A stretch of 64,000 bases of DNA, from positions 203,774,897-203,838,896 of the forward strand of contig NC_080671.1 in the NCBI RefSeq assembly GCF_030247195.1, written 5' to 3'. A program made the position numbers and the translations under genes. Source of the stretch: Topomyia yanbarensis. Taxonomy: Eukaryota; Arthropoda; Insecta; Diptera; Culicidae. Shown here piece after piece: positions 51,963-64,000 of the stretch. Position 1 is the first letter of the stretch. Each line of letters opens with the position of its first letter. Below the pieces are notes generated by a model. That model saw only the letters and a program-made list of their open reading frames with translations, did no database searches and had not been told where the DNA came from.

Positions 51963-52294
51963 TAGTGAAGACCCGCTATCAGCCCACGATTTTGTCAGCC
52001 TCATATGAAAATTAAGTCGAATTCGAGTAAATTTTTTCTTGAGAACATTTTTCTTATCTTAGAGATCCTTAATATGAAAAAATCCTAATTTTAATTTATA
52101 TTAAATTTTGCGCTGCCTACCCTATTAAACGAAATTTATACTTAATAATCGGAAAGGGTTATGAAGCTATATCTAAGGACCAAAGAATATTTTAAGAGCT
52201 TCGGTTTGTTAAAAAGAAAGAAAAATATATGTCCCGATTTTGTCAATATCCCCGTTTTAACAGCCTAAAACTCACTAAAAACGGATCTTCACTG
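51963..52294. mobile_element. pogo/Tigger-style MITE, complete
   Basis: TA|TAGTGAAGACCCGC and ACGGATCTTCACTG|TA are inverted ends with a TA duplication (51961-51962 and 52295-52296). Modules of the CCCGATTTTGTCA kind lie near both ends. At 332 bp it is the only intact member here; 32919-33118 and 2841-3815 are relatives. Confidence 0.8.
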
Positions 52295-52979
52295 TATTAA
52301 AATTGTCTAAAGTTGATGCAAGTTATTATGAAAATCTAGTTAACTTGAGTGCTTATGCTACAGAATTTGCGAAGTTAAAAGCTGATGAAGTACTATCTCT
52401 GATAGTCGACACTAAGCTAACAAGGCATCAATACTTATTAATTTGCGCATAAGTAGTAGAAAGGCGTCTGGAGTACTAGGGCTCTAAATTTTCATAACTT
52501 TCCTAGCTCTCTAGCCAATTAAATGTCGTTAAAATGTAAAAAAGTGTTATACCTAAATCGAAAATACAGCTAAGAAATGAACCGAATTGAAGCTAGCCTA
52601 AACACACAATTCATAAAATCGTCGATTAAAACCAACAAACGATACCGAGTTGATAGCTGAAAGTTATAGTAAGAATAGCAAGAATGTCGAAAGATTCTCT
52701 CATCTAATATAAAGTTTGCAGTAAAAAAGTTACAGTTCACTAAAGTACGGTGAAATATAATCCGCAAGAACCGAATTGACGATAATGAAGTCGGATAGTT
52801 TATTTATGTTCTCATTCGTATTCATTACCAACTATTGGCAAAACTTATATCATAAAATGTGTGATAAATTCAATTTATCACTATAAGATGAATTGATCTG
52901 ATCTTTTCGATATCAAATTTGAGCTGAGCGACTCCAAATTCACTTATAATATATGTCTATGGGACTTCTCTAAAAATGT

Positions 52980-53968
52980 ATATGGCAGATGAAGAGAATG
53001 TAGGTCAAAGGAGTGAGGCAGGGGGGGGGGGGTTGATGTAGAAAGAGATGGTGTGAGGGGAAGCTGAGAGGGGGCTGATGGAGTATGCAACACCCAACCG
53101 CATATTATACCGACCATTTCAGATTTGGTTTATGAAAATCGGTTCAGTCATCACCGAGTAATCGATGTGACTAATTCTGGAATACGTCCAGAACCCGAAA
53201 ATTTCGGAACTGTCCATAGTGGACAATATATTTAAAGAACCTTTGATTGGCCATCAGTGATCTAGTCTTGTAAATAGAAATGATGTTATCTAGACTTGCA
53301 TATAGAAATGGATTTTTAACCTTTGAAGTATTACGATTGTACCATATAAACAAATTCCAATGTGGTCGCAATAAACAACCTGTAACTCCGGAACCAAATC
53401 TCAGATACGAATGAAATTCAATAGCATTCCATGGGAGTATTGTATCTTTCATTTGAAACCAAGTTTATAAAAATCGGTCAAGAATTCCCTGAGAAAAAAG
53501 GTGTAAGATTAACTTACGAACTTGGAAAGTTCCTGGTGGCATCAAGAACCGTCATAAGTGGCCAATGTGGTCAAAGCTGCTTAGAATTATCATTAGTGAT
53601 CTAGACCCGCAAATCCGAGTTATTTTGCACTCTTTTTGGTATGTATTACACCATTTGGATGTCATGGTGTTACCATTTTATATGGGACTTTGCTGGGTGA
53701 CCGCACTCTTCAACCCGTAACTCCGGAACCGGAAGTCCGATCGACAAAAAATTCAATAGAAGCTTATGGGAGCGTTATACTTTTCATTTCAAGTTTGAGC
53801 GATTCGGTTCAGCCATCTCTGAGAAAAGTGAGTGAGTTTTGAAAATACACACACATACAGACATTTGTCAATTTCGACGAACTGAGTATATGAGGCTCGG
53901 CTCTCCGGGCCTCGGTTAAAAAGTCGGTTTTCAGTGATTGCATATCCTTTCTTTATGAGAAAGGCAAA
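52980..53968 (-). repeat. A-subfamily element, long form, minus strand
   Basis: On the minus strand the 5' end is TTTTGCCTTTCTCATAAAGA at about 53968. Core GAGGCCCGGAGAGCCGAG lies near 53900. There are two or three iterations of the conserved GAACCGATTTT block and a G-run (plus strand, 53021-53032). The 3' terminus is missing. Confidence 0.6.
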
Positions 53969-53974
53969 ACACAT

Positions 53975-54090
53975 TTACTGTCCCAAATTGTTGAGCTGAG
54001 TCGATTGGTATATAAGACTCGGTCCTTGGAAAAAATCTTGAAAGTTTGAGCGAATTCTATACATTTCTTTTATAATATAACAGCTAATAC
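53975..54090 (-). repeat. B-subfamily element, 5' fragment, minus strand
   Basis: Complement of TATAAAAGAAATGTATAG, GAATTCGCTCAAACTTTC and GACTCAGCTCAACAATTTG. It abuts the A element at 53968 in the same orientation. Confidence 0.5.
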
Positions 54091-55660
54091 CTGCCGCGCG
54101 TTGCTGCCACTTTCAACGAAAGAGGAGTAAAACACAATTTGTTTCGATCGCCATCTAGCGAGCAGAAGATCCCCAACCAATAGCACACGAACATCCTCTC
54201 ATACGAAAGGTAAATAGTTGATTAATGTTATAAAACCAAATGTTCTCCGAAAAACATTCCACCCCAAACATTTAAATAAAAGCATCACTTACCTTACTTT
54301 GACAAACATGAGTATGATACACATGATCAGTGGAAGGTTTCTCATTTTACGTCATAGCCAGAACAATCATTGTCTCGTTGAAGTCAAATCGCCATACTAC
54401 AGGTTGATTACGCGTAAATATTTATTACGAGTTCCATCAATCATCCTCGCATCCTCGGGTGCTGTAGAGATTTCCGAAGAGATTGCATATCATGCCGCTC
54501 GTGCCATCATCTGATAAATCGAACAAACAAATGGTGCTACTTTTAATCGTCACTTCACTCTGTCCCGATCAGTATCAGGTCTCACACGCAGAGCGATGAA
54601 AAATAGCAGTTGTCAGCTTATGCAAATTTATGTAATCTCTTTACGGCCCAGCACTCACCAGCACTTGGCTATTCGCACTCAATCAGTGAACAATTATAAA
54701 CTCATAAAAATAACACCAACGCTTTACACGAGGACCATTAACACCACCAATCCAATATCTTGTACGAGGATCAATTTATGCCGGGTTGTAATTACTGGTA
54801 TTAAAATCATTATTCTATTTGTCAAAAGACGTGATCAATTTGGATTATTAATATTTTTCACACATAGCTTTTTTTCCGCTCACTTTTCGTTAATATTCTA
54901 GCATGGCATTTAGTATCGATTTCAACATATACACTAGAAACACTGAGCATTGGAGAGCTCATGGCTAAGCATTGAAACATTCATTACTGAATGTATAATT
55001 CATATTTGCATATGGTGATAGTTCATGATCCTTTAATATACATACACCTGGTTTCGTCGCAAATGACTTTCGAAATGCGCTTGCTCATGGGCTATGAACC
55101 AAAGATCTCCTACATGGTGAACATTAAATATCAGGACGTGTTTCTTGGCTTCCGGGCATTGCTGTTTTAAACGCGGCATCAATCATAACCCCAGAGCCGT
55201 TTCGAGATTGAACTTCATCACTTTGCATATATCTTCATACTCTGTGCTACTGCATCGGTTTTTCCACTTTGACAGAGTGCCTGAAACAAGATCAATGAGT
55301 TGCAATATTTGCTGATATTTATTGCGTTGTTTGAGATAATAAATTTCAAAAGATAAATTGACACATTTACTATCGACAGGTCATTAGCATTCCGTTTCTG
55401 GCAAATTGGTTTCTATAGGTAAAGTCTTAAGTCTGTTATGAGTTAATGATTTCTCCAAGTTTTACAACAACTTCTTTTTATATTAATACCGTACCGATGT
55501 GGTGTGTACAAATGACTTATTACACCAGTGCCAGCTTTGCAGTTATCATTCGTCAAATCAAAAAATAATTGTATTGCATAACGCATAAAATTAATAGCAT
55601 TGAAGTAATACAATGTCATATGTTTGCATGACATTTTTTTTTCTATTTTTATACAGCATA
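54091..55660. other. unannotated stretch
   Basis: TAATACCTGCCGCGCGTTGC at about 54088 looks like part of a dispersed repeat, but I cannot classify it. No frame resembles a known protein. The rest is AT-rich. Confidence 0.4.
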
Positions 55661-55663
55661 TTG

Positions 55664-55771
55664 CACATCCCAAGTAACAATTGAAGTTTTATAGCACGCT
55701 ACAAGTTGCAATCTAAGTTTTATCAGCGGCTATAAAACTATCATAAAACCACAATTGTTACTAGGGATGTG
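55664..55771. mobile_element. 108-bp MITE
   Basis: CACATCCCAAGTAACAATTG and CAATTGTTACTAGGGATGTG are near-perfect inverted termini. The interior pair GTTTTATAGC/GCTATAAAAC is also inverted, so almost the whole element can fold. Confidence 0.75.
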
Positions 55772-56667
55772 TGGTTGTGTGTTTATTGTTTATGCATACT
55801 GAATACGGTTAAAAGTAAAGACACTTTGGTAACAACTAAGTATTCCCCTGAATATTTCTTGCACCAATAGATATATTAAATCGGTATTCCTCTGGTGATT
55901 CAATTCAATTTCGGAATTTCGATGTTTTGTTCCGATAGATTTTAAAACCACACTATTGTTATCAGAATATTATTTAAAACTCATAAAATTAGTTTTAAAT
56001 TGCTTTGATTGTATGATCATAAGTCGTCGCTGTTGTGCTATCTTATGACAGGCGCCATTTTGCACATTTCGAGAAAAAACGCTTTTTAAAGTTTGAGATT
56101 GAATATATCGAAACTTATAAATGGTATATCTTTTCAAAAAACACATCCAAATCATACAGTTTGTTCGACGACTCCGGGAAAAAATACCAAGACTGTTTGT
56201 CCCATTGTTGAAATTCTACGCATAATTGTTCCACTAACAAAAAGCCCAAAAAAGTTTACAATAAAAAATAAGTATATTACGCTAGATATCGGCCACTGAG
56301 AAGAATGGGGGAAAATAAAGGTTCATTAAAAAGAGATGGCCGTGGTAATATTAATTACAGCAGTGAGATTAATCCTGTAGCTCTTCATCACTGTCGTCGT
56401 TTCCATAACATGGCGAACGCACCTATTTCCGATTTTGATGAACTCGCGAGTAACAAGAAAACTATCGACATACACTTTTGTAAACAAAATGAGTAATGAA
56501 CATCGTTTGCATAGATCGTGATGGGACTGATATGCGTAGAATTTTCCGGTTTCTGTGCGATTTCTCGCCATAACAGTCCCACTTAACATTTTTCGTAAAA
56601 ATTAACGTTAATTGGATTTTTGCTAATACAATTTTCATCTTCAATCGCGTATTTCTCAGTTGCCATT

Positions 56668-57290
56668 GACGGCGCCGGTGGTTGAGTGGTAAGCGTAACC
56701 GCCACTCATTCCAGGTGACCTAGGTTCAATCCCAGCCGAAGTCGTTGAGACTTCTCTGAGGTGAAAAATCTGTGGTCACGTCTTCCTTCGGAAGGGTAGT
56801 AATACCGTAGGTCCCCGGTCCATGAGTTGATGGATCGATATCTAGTCCAGAAAGAGGAGTCACCTCTCTGACGTTGGTAAAGAAGAGTAGAATCCAACTT
56901 CTATACATACTAACAAATATCCTACTCCCGTGATAGTTGTGGAGTGCGCAGTAGTATATACGGCCTCCAGCAAAAGCAAGTATCGGACTAACGTTCATTT
57001 CCTTTCCTTCCGCGATCTACGTTCGGGCCTGACCGGCGCCGGTATTGATCAATTACGCTTTAGGATTACCAGGAGTTGCATATTGAAAAATGTTTCGTTA
57101 CTCCCAAGCATAATTATCTGCTTGTTCCCTGTGCAACTTCAGCTAGTCCAGATCAATAATGGAGTAGCAGCCAGGGTGGTCGCACAAGCTCAAGCTCTGA
57201 AACTTAATCGCGTTTGTCTCAGTTGCCAATTTTGCAAACGTGGGACAATTGGGCGTATAGCGGCAGTGCCACTCTTAATAATATTTTAAC
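56668..57290 (+). mobile_element. tRNA-headed SINE or SINE-like element, about 620 bp
   Basis: The head GACGGCGCCGGTGGTTGAGT has A-box-like TGGTTGAGTGG and B-box GGTTCAATCCC. The middle has TCTTCCTTCGGAAGGGTAGT and ACCGTAGGTCCCCGGTCCAT. The tail is shared with 42100-42520. It is long for a tRNA SINE, so it may be a composite. The head alone recurs at 13811. No TSD was recognised. Confidence 0.6.
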
Positions 57291-59065
57291 ACCTTCATGT
57301 TCATGTTGTTAATAAACAACTACGTTTAAAGTACTGAACCTTTTGGTTTCGATGATATTTGTTTAAAAAAAAACTAGTAAAACTGATAATTAGGACTAGA
57401 TTTGCATCGATGAATTTTAGAATGAACTTAGGACTATAAGCTTTTAGTAGTAACTGTTTGGGGTATCTTGAAATTCACGAAAAAATACTTTTCAAATTCC
57501 TTTTTTTTCAAAATACATTTGTGCTCATTTTTGCTTTCCAACTACTATTTAATCAAAGATTCTATAATTTTCAGAATTATCAGAAAATTCGACTTAATTT
57601 TGAAATATCAAATATATATTTTGTGGAAAAATCTGGGGTTTGGCACATTCGAAAGATCTCTCTTTGAAAAATGTATCAGAGCACGTGGTCCTATTTGTAT
57701 ATAGTATAGGAAAAGTGAATTCCACGCTAAAGTACTAAACACGAGTTTAATCCACATAGCAATGTGTTGAAACCATTCATATTACCCAGCTGATAGCAAT
57801 ATGTTACTATCATGAATCATATCAGGAATCAGGAATATATTGGCTTAAATGGCACGTTCCCCGTATGTAGTCGGGGATTTGTGCCTTGCCGTGTGTTTTC
57901 ATCATTTCCTTAGCGCAAAAAGGAGAAGGAGGTGTGGGAAATATAACAGCACAAAAACAAAAACAACATCAGGTAAGTTAATCTCACAAGTAGGTAAACT
58001 CGCCTGCGAGTAAGCCTAAAGCTCTTTACTACATTGGATAAAATACTTTAGTATGTCTCTGAGTTTCAGCCGTCCAAACATGGTGTCGTCTAAGTAAGGA
58101 CCGAAAAACTCGAAATCGCAATTGCGCTACTGCTGGATAGGTGCATATCAGATGATATGATGTTCCGTAGTCGGATTCACAAAGATCACATGAAAAAGAC
58201 TCAGCGCGCTGAATACTTTCCATGTGATATTTGAGTTTGCAGTGGCCGGTTGAAGCCCTGGTTAGCATGCCGCAGTGGAGCTTCGAAAAATGTTGGAGAT
58301 TTTTTGAAATCACTGGGCACGGTTGTTCAAGAAATGCCTTTGTTTGGCGGCACGTTTGTAGATTTCTCCAATAATTACGGTGCTCGGGCGAAGCCCAGGA
58401 CCGTATTTTTTCCCTTATCCAACTTGGCGAAATTGGCAGGGCGGGCTCAGGATCAACGAAGTCAATCGCTGAACCTGCCCTGGCCAATTCGTCAGCCCAT
58501 TCATTTCCAATAATACCAGAATGTCCGGGCACCCAGACAAGGTAGATAGTGTTGACAATGCTTAGTTCTTCGATTTGGGTTCGACACGCGATCACTAGCT
58601 TAAACCGAGATTTTTCTGAACTAAGGGCCATGATTGCAGCCTGACTATCGGAGCAGAAGTTTATAACTTTGCCGAAAAAACTCAGTTGAAGGGCCAATTG
58701 TACCCCGCACATAATCGCAAAGATTCCTGCTTGCAATACAGTACAATATCTACCTAGTGAGTGAGATTTTTCTAATCTCATTTCACGACAGTAGACACCA
58801 GCACGTCCCTCCATCAGATAACCGTCAGTGTAACAGACCACTTGCGTTTGTTGTTGTCTTTCTATATAACCAGACAACCACTCCTCTCGACAGAAAATCT
58901 TCACATGGAATGTCCTGTAAGGAACACCACATGTGAGTGTAATATCGCTGGGAGCAAAAATATTTTCACCCCATGTAACCATTTGTGACCACAATCGCGT
59001 ATGACTGGTAGCAAGATCAACATGGCCACTGTATGCACATTATAGTGCTTCTTGTTTGAGGTGTA

Positions 59066-60021
59066 GAGGAACATGGGAAGACTTGACCAGGTTTTTAGCT
59101 AAAACTGCCTAAATCACTAAAATAGCCTTCAATCCCTCAAAAGTCATTGAGATATAATGTGCAAAGTTATTGTGCGCCTTCATGATTTTTTGCAGAATTT
59201 TTAATTTAATTGTCGAAAGGTTACAAAAGTTTTTCTGAGACCGTTTTTTTTTTGGTCAAGTCTCCCCACTGAGGGGAATCTTGACCAAGCCGTGGGGAGA
59301 CTTGACCAAGAGAATTTTGAAAAATCATAACAAAAAATAATGACATAAAACATACTGTAATTATTTTTTCCATATTGTCGAGATCTTTGGGTAGCAGTAA
59401 AAAATATAAAAGGGTTGAATTTGATAAATTTTGACTAACTGTACAGCTTGCATTGCATGTTCACACATTACGAAAACAGTCGTACTATTGCTAACTTTGT
59501 TTACTAATACTAAAATATAAAGACTTATGTTTGAGGTGGGATTTTTTTAAAGCGTGATTGACATTAACAATAGATACCAAAGCATAATAAATATCAGAAA
59601 TTTTGTATCTTTCTTCAGCTAATTGTCACTTGGTCAAGTCTCCCCATAAAATCTTGGTCAAGTCTCCCCAACATTAATTATTGCGTTCAATGTTATTCAA
59701 TTTCTAGTAATGACTATTCCAATGTTCCAATTTATGTAAAATCATTTCACTGCTTCACAAAAATTAAGATGGTATATTAGTACATTAATAGTAATTAGTA
59801 GTCCAGTAATGTCCATACAAAGTTTGATAAAAAATTACATCATTTAATGCAAATTTATTAATCAGGTAAAGTGAAAGGATTTTTCATTCCAAACTTTTAA
59901 AATTACCTTAAGGGATCGAAACAAGTATTAAAAAATTTTTGAAAAAAAATTAAGAATCGAATAGAAGACACCATAGCCAAAAATAGAATGTTGCGCTTGG
60001 TCAAGTCTCCCCATGTTCCCC
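59066..60021. mobile_element. TA-flanked TIR element nested in the LINE
   Basis: TA|GAGGAACATGGGAAGACTTG and GGTCAAGTCTCCCCATGTTC..CC|TA are inverted ends (TA at 59064-59065 and 60022-60023). The 17-nt motif TTGGTCAAGTCTCCCCA occurs at 59252, 59630, 59654 and 59997 on the plus strand and inverted at 59074 and 59293, with a partial at about 59273. No ORF. It splits the LINE between the thumb and RNase H. Confidence 0.9.
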
Positions 60022-60967
60022 TATGTATAATTGTTAGAAGTGCCTCAAGAGCAGCAGTCGGAGTTGTGGTGAAAGCACCAATCAACGCCATGAGCGCCAT
60101 TCTTTGCAGATGGTTTAGCTTTGACTGGATTGTCATCACCTCTCCCCTCTGCCACCACACAAGGCATCCGTATGACAGTATTGGTCGTACAATTGTAGTG
60201 TAAATCCAATAGATGTATTTAGGTTTGAGACCCCCGGTCTTTCCAAAAGTTTGTCTGCACTGCCCGAAGGCCATGCACGCTTTCTTGACTCTGAAATCAA
60301 TGTGAGCAAATCAATTCAGTTGGAATCCAATATAACTCCAACGTATTTTACTTGATCTGCACACAGTGGCTCAGAATCAAAGAGCTGCAAGGGACGAACC
60401 CCGGTTGTTATTCGCTTCTTTGTGAAAAGAACCATTGAAGTTTTGCTTGGGTTAACTGATAATTTAACTTGTTCGACTGATAATTTCCACTGTTCGACAG
60501 CCCTTTATGCTTGTTGCATTAAGTCAAAGATTGATCCGATGCAAAATCCAGTAATTAGTATTTGGTAATCGTCAGCAAACTCGTAGGTTGGAAATTCAAG
60601 CTTATTGAGTTTCTTCAACAAGCCATCGGCAACCAAGTTACATAACAAAGGTGACAGAACGCCACCCTGAGGACAACCGGAAATACTCAACTTCCGTATC
60701 TCAGTCTGTCGCAGTGACGAGAAAAGAATGCGGTTACTAAGCATTGCGTTTATCCAACCTGAGATACATGCAGATATCCCATGACCGCACGTCGTCCAGA
60801 ATAGACTGGAAGGACACATTACCAAAAGCATCCCCAATATCTAGGAATACACCCTATCTAGATTGCTTGAGCGAGAAGGCTCTCTTAATTTTGTTAACAA
60901 CATCGTGAAGCAGAGTGATCGTGAATTTCCCAGACTGATATGCATGTTGCATTTTGTGCAGTGGATA

Positions 60968-63006
60968 CACTGATAGAATATATTCGTAAATTTCTAGGCA
61001 TTAGTTTCGTACAGAATATTTTCATAAAATATACGAATTTTTCGTACATATCATGAATCGTTCGTAGTTCTATTGAAACACATTTATTTTTTGTTACTAT
61101 TTTTTCGTGAAAACCACGAAACGACTTTCGTTGGCTTATTGCGAAACAGCTTCGTTCGACAAACGATTTGTTCGCTGTTATACACGAATATCTTTATAAT
61201 ATTTACGAGCATTATTCGTCAAACAGTCAACGTCAAAAAAGCTTCATTCCTTATTGTTGCTATACGTCAGATAATTGTTGATCATAACGATGGTCTCGGT
61301 CTGACTATTTAGTAGCTGTATCCGTGTATCCGGAGCAGTACGGATTCAGTTGAGCCATCGCGAACTGCTAGTTGGTATTGTATGAATTAGTTTGTGTTTT
61401 TCTCTGCCGGAGCAATTTCAAAATAATATGCTATTAAATACGAAAACTTCTCTTAGATGAACGAAATGAATTCGTGCGACCAACGAGATTGTTCGTAATA
61501 TACACAAACGTTTATTAAAATAAACAAAACATTTCGTTTCATTCACGAAAAATAATGTCGTTTTCAACAACAACATTCGTGCAATGTACACTAAATAAGT
61601 AAAATTTAGGAAAACTTTCGTTTATCAAACGGCCATTTCTTCGCACCATAATCTTTCCAGTCCTCAATAATGATGCAGCAGGTTGAAATAGAATCGATTT
61701 TACCAGATTGATCGCTTTAATTAATAAAAAAAATCGGTGCTGTCAATCATTGATCCTAAAAGATCGAATGCGACCACCGAAATCGTTTGTAATATACATA
61801 AACGTTTAATAAAATAAACGAAACATTTCGTTTCATTCACGAAAAATATTGCCGCTATGAACGATTACATTCGTGCGGTGTACACTAAATAAATAAAATT
61901 TACGAGGCCATTTCTTCGTACCACAGTAAAATCGATTTGGCCAAATCGATTTTTTTAAATAAAAAAAATCGATGTTGTCAAACATCGATCCCAAATGATC
62001 GACTGAAAACAATAAGAGGCTAATAAATACGAAAACTTTTCTAAGATAAACGAAATGAATTCGCGCTACCAACGAAATCGTTCATCATATACATAAACAT
62101 TTATTGAAATAAACGAGTCATTTTGTTTCATTCACGTAAAAAGGCGTTATCAACGACAACATTCTTGTAATGTACACTAAATATGTAACATTTACGAAAA
62201 CTTTCCTTCATCAAGCTGCCATTACTTCACACCACAATCTTTCTAGTCCTCAATGGAGGTGAGTGGGCTGAAATAAAATAAATTCTACCAGATCGATCCT
62301 TTTAATTAGTTAAAAAAATGGTTGTTGTCAAACATCGATCCAAAAGTATCTATTGAAAAAATAATATGCTAATGAATACGAAAACTTTCCTAAGATGAAC
62401 GAAATAAATTAGTGAGAGCAATGAAATCGTTTGAAATATACATAAACGTTTATTAGAATAAACGAAACGTTTCGTTTCATTCACGAAAAATAATGTCGTT
62501 ATCAACGATAACATTCATGCAATGTAAACTAAATAAGTAAAATTTACGAAAACTTTTGTTCATCAAGCGGCCATTTCTTCGTTCCACAATAAAATCGATT
62601 TTACCACATTGATTTTCTTAAATTAAAAAAAAAATCGATGTTGTCAAACATAAAAAAGAAAACAATAAGAGGATAACAAATACAAAAACTTTTCTAAGAT
62701 AAACGAAATGAATTCGTGCGACCAACGAAATCGTTCGTAATATACAGACACGTTCATTAAAATAAACAAAACATTTCGTTTCATTCACGAAAAATAGTTA
62801 TCAACGATAACGATAAATTCGTGCAGTGTACATTAAATGTGTAAAATTTACGAAAGCTTTCGTTCACCAAGCGACCATTCTTGTTCATGAAATGAACGAA
62901 ACCTACTATTTAGAATGCGCGAAAATATTTCGTTGCAGAAAACGACGAATGAATTCGTGCATTGCACGGTTGATTTTATTATATTTACGAATATATATTA
63001 TCAGTG
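60968..63006. mobile_element. 2.04-kb TA-flanked TIR element with internal tandem repeats
   Basis: TA|CACTGATAGAATATATTCG and CGAATATATATTATCAGTG|TA are inverted ends. Removing the element plus one TA rejoins the LINE frame exactly (..SLVEY then PLHKMQHAY..), confirming the boundaries. The interior (about 61440-62870) holds five diverged direct repeats of about 290-350 bp, marked by AACGAAATGAATTCGTGCG-like starts near 61456, 61760, 62046, 62394 and 62698. TTCGT/ACGAA is dense throughout. No transposase. Confidence 0.9.
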
Positions 63007-63217
63007 TATTCAACTAAACTAACGTTCTTGATATGATGATCGTTTATCCGTTGCAAAATTTTCAGAATAAAAGCACTTAAACTAATAGGCCTAGAACTCT
63101 TGGCTTCTTCATAGCTTGAGCGTCCCTTTTTTGGACAGTCTAACAGTTATTTCACGCCATGCTTTCGGGATATACATGGTAGCAAGACTGGAAAGCAAAA
63201 TCTTTTTCAAGACACAG

Positions 63218-64000
63218 TGGCGTAGCCAGAAATTTGGTTTGGAGGGGGTTTTGATGAAAATCGCAATTTTTTTTAAAAAATGCTAAAATTTAATATGAGT
63301 TTGATAAATTATTGAAACCTCAAAAACATAAGTAGTCTAACAGATGTCATTCCAGTCTACAAACAAGAAGGATCAACATGGACCAGTTTTCAAACCTCTA
63401 TAGATTATTTTCAAAGTCAAGTCAAGTGAAGTCAAAAATTGCGATCTTTTAAAGTGGGATAAATGATCTAAAAAAATTTCAACGTTCAAGATCACCTAAT
63501 ATAATAATCCTTGACTTTGAAGGTTTGACAACTTCGAGAAGTTATCAACATAAAACAGCGCCTGCTTTGATATAGAAATTTTAGTGATTAACTCTCATAG
63601 AGGTAATTATGGTGAATTAATTTTTCAAAAATATTAAGAGACATGGTGCCTTCAGCAGAGTTTTTGATAATGTCATTTCAAACAATTTTGTTGAAAATAT
63701 GAAGGCTACATGAATTCAACATATAGGGATTTAAATGGACTGGGCCGGCTATATTTCTTCTTAATGAAGAAAAATTTAGGTGAAAACAATTTTTTTCTGC
63801 GCTGCGGATAAAATTGTTTGAAATAATCATTGCGAGTTGAGAACACAAAACCTATAACTAAATTATGGATGGATGGAACTGAAACTTGCGTTTCGACTTC
63901 ATCTCATCAGAATCCGACACTAACTTGGTGGGCGGACTAAGCTAGCGCCGAATTGATGCTAGCTCCTGAAAATGGAATCACTCTTTGTTTTTGAGTCCTT
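63218..64000. other. unannotated end of window with a GGCGTAGCCAG repeat edge
   Basis: CAGTGGCGTAGCCAGAAATT at 63218 resembles the GGATCCGCCACTG edges at 26140 and 33472 and marks where another repeat replaces the LINE 5' region. I see no gene from there to 64000. Confidence 0.4.

Larger units (their letters stand above)
57815..63217 (-). mobile_element. LOA/Lian-type LINE ORF2, broken and twice interrupted
   Basis: Read right to left the order is: RT start (YIPKAWREITV, then SSRPISLSAFILKIL) at 63180-63010; after the insertion, HAYQSGKFTITLLHDVV and FLDIGDAFGNVSF with the first catalytic Asp; GCPQGGVLSPLLCNLVADGL and a YEFADD box at 60700-60550; and the thumb (YIYWIYTTIVRPILSYGCLV) to 60030. 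After a second insertion, RNase H (58994-58430) has YTDG, CSDSQAA and NEWADELA. The family's acidic residue in LQAE is Gly (LQAGIFAI), which would break the active site. A CX2C..H..C tail follows, then the 3' UTR to about 57815. Frameshifts and stops at 60850-60750 and near 63120 add to inactivation. The clade is by motif likeness. Confidence 0.88.

Overview
The window reads as non-coding and intronic DNA from a large, repeat-rich insect genome, most likely a mosquito (Culicidae, Aedes-like). The sequence shows four spliced exons of an insect Wnt gene on the minus strand, a tRNA-derived SINE of the Feilai kind (known from Aedes aegypti), several non-LTR retrotransposon remnants and many small TA-target elements with inverted termini. 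The genus is inference. There are no bacterial operons, CRISPR arrays or rRNA genes.

The only host gene recognised is a Wnt ligand of the Wnt7 / Drosophila Wnt2 type. Its exons run right to left: 21716-21562, 21451-21389, 1279-1140 and 1030-896. All junctions have GT/AG ends and compatible phases. The second and third exons are separated by an intron of about 20.1 kb. The 5' exon with the signal peptide and the 3' exons with the rest of the cysteine-rich domain were not found, so the gene probably continues past both ends of the window.

The big intron holds a 9-bp satellite (about 4.15 kb plus 1.05 kb, split by a SINE), a TA microsatellite, remnants of a non-LTR ORF1 family, an RTE-like reverse transcriptase remnant and foldback elements. 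From about 21.7 to 64 kb the sequence is almost all mobile DNA. It includes a 5'-truncated LINE with a perfect 12-bp target duplication (27.4-28.9 kb), a 1.7-kb foldback element (25.4-27.1 kb), and a perfect zero-spacer palindrome with 311-bp arms centred at 37874/37875. There is a TTAA-flanked piggyBac-like element (48.6-50.0 kb) and many copies of an abundant family carrying a GGCCCGGAGGGCC core. A long LINE at 57.8-63.2 kb is split by two TA-flanked elements nested inside it.

Two patterns stand out. Several unrelated TIR elements repeat their own terminal motif many times inside the element. The abundant family has two subfamilies (A and B) whose 5' hairpin and 3' end differ in a matched, covarying way. 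I found no clear new protein-coding system. The findings concern repeat architecture, and all boundaries were read by eye.
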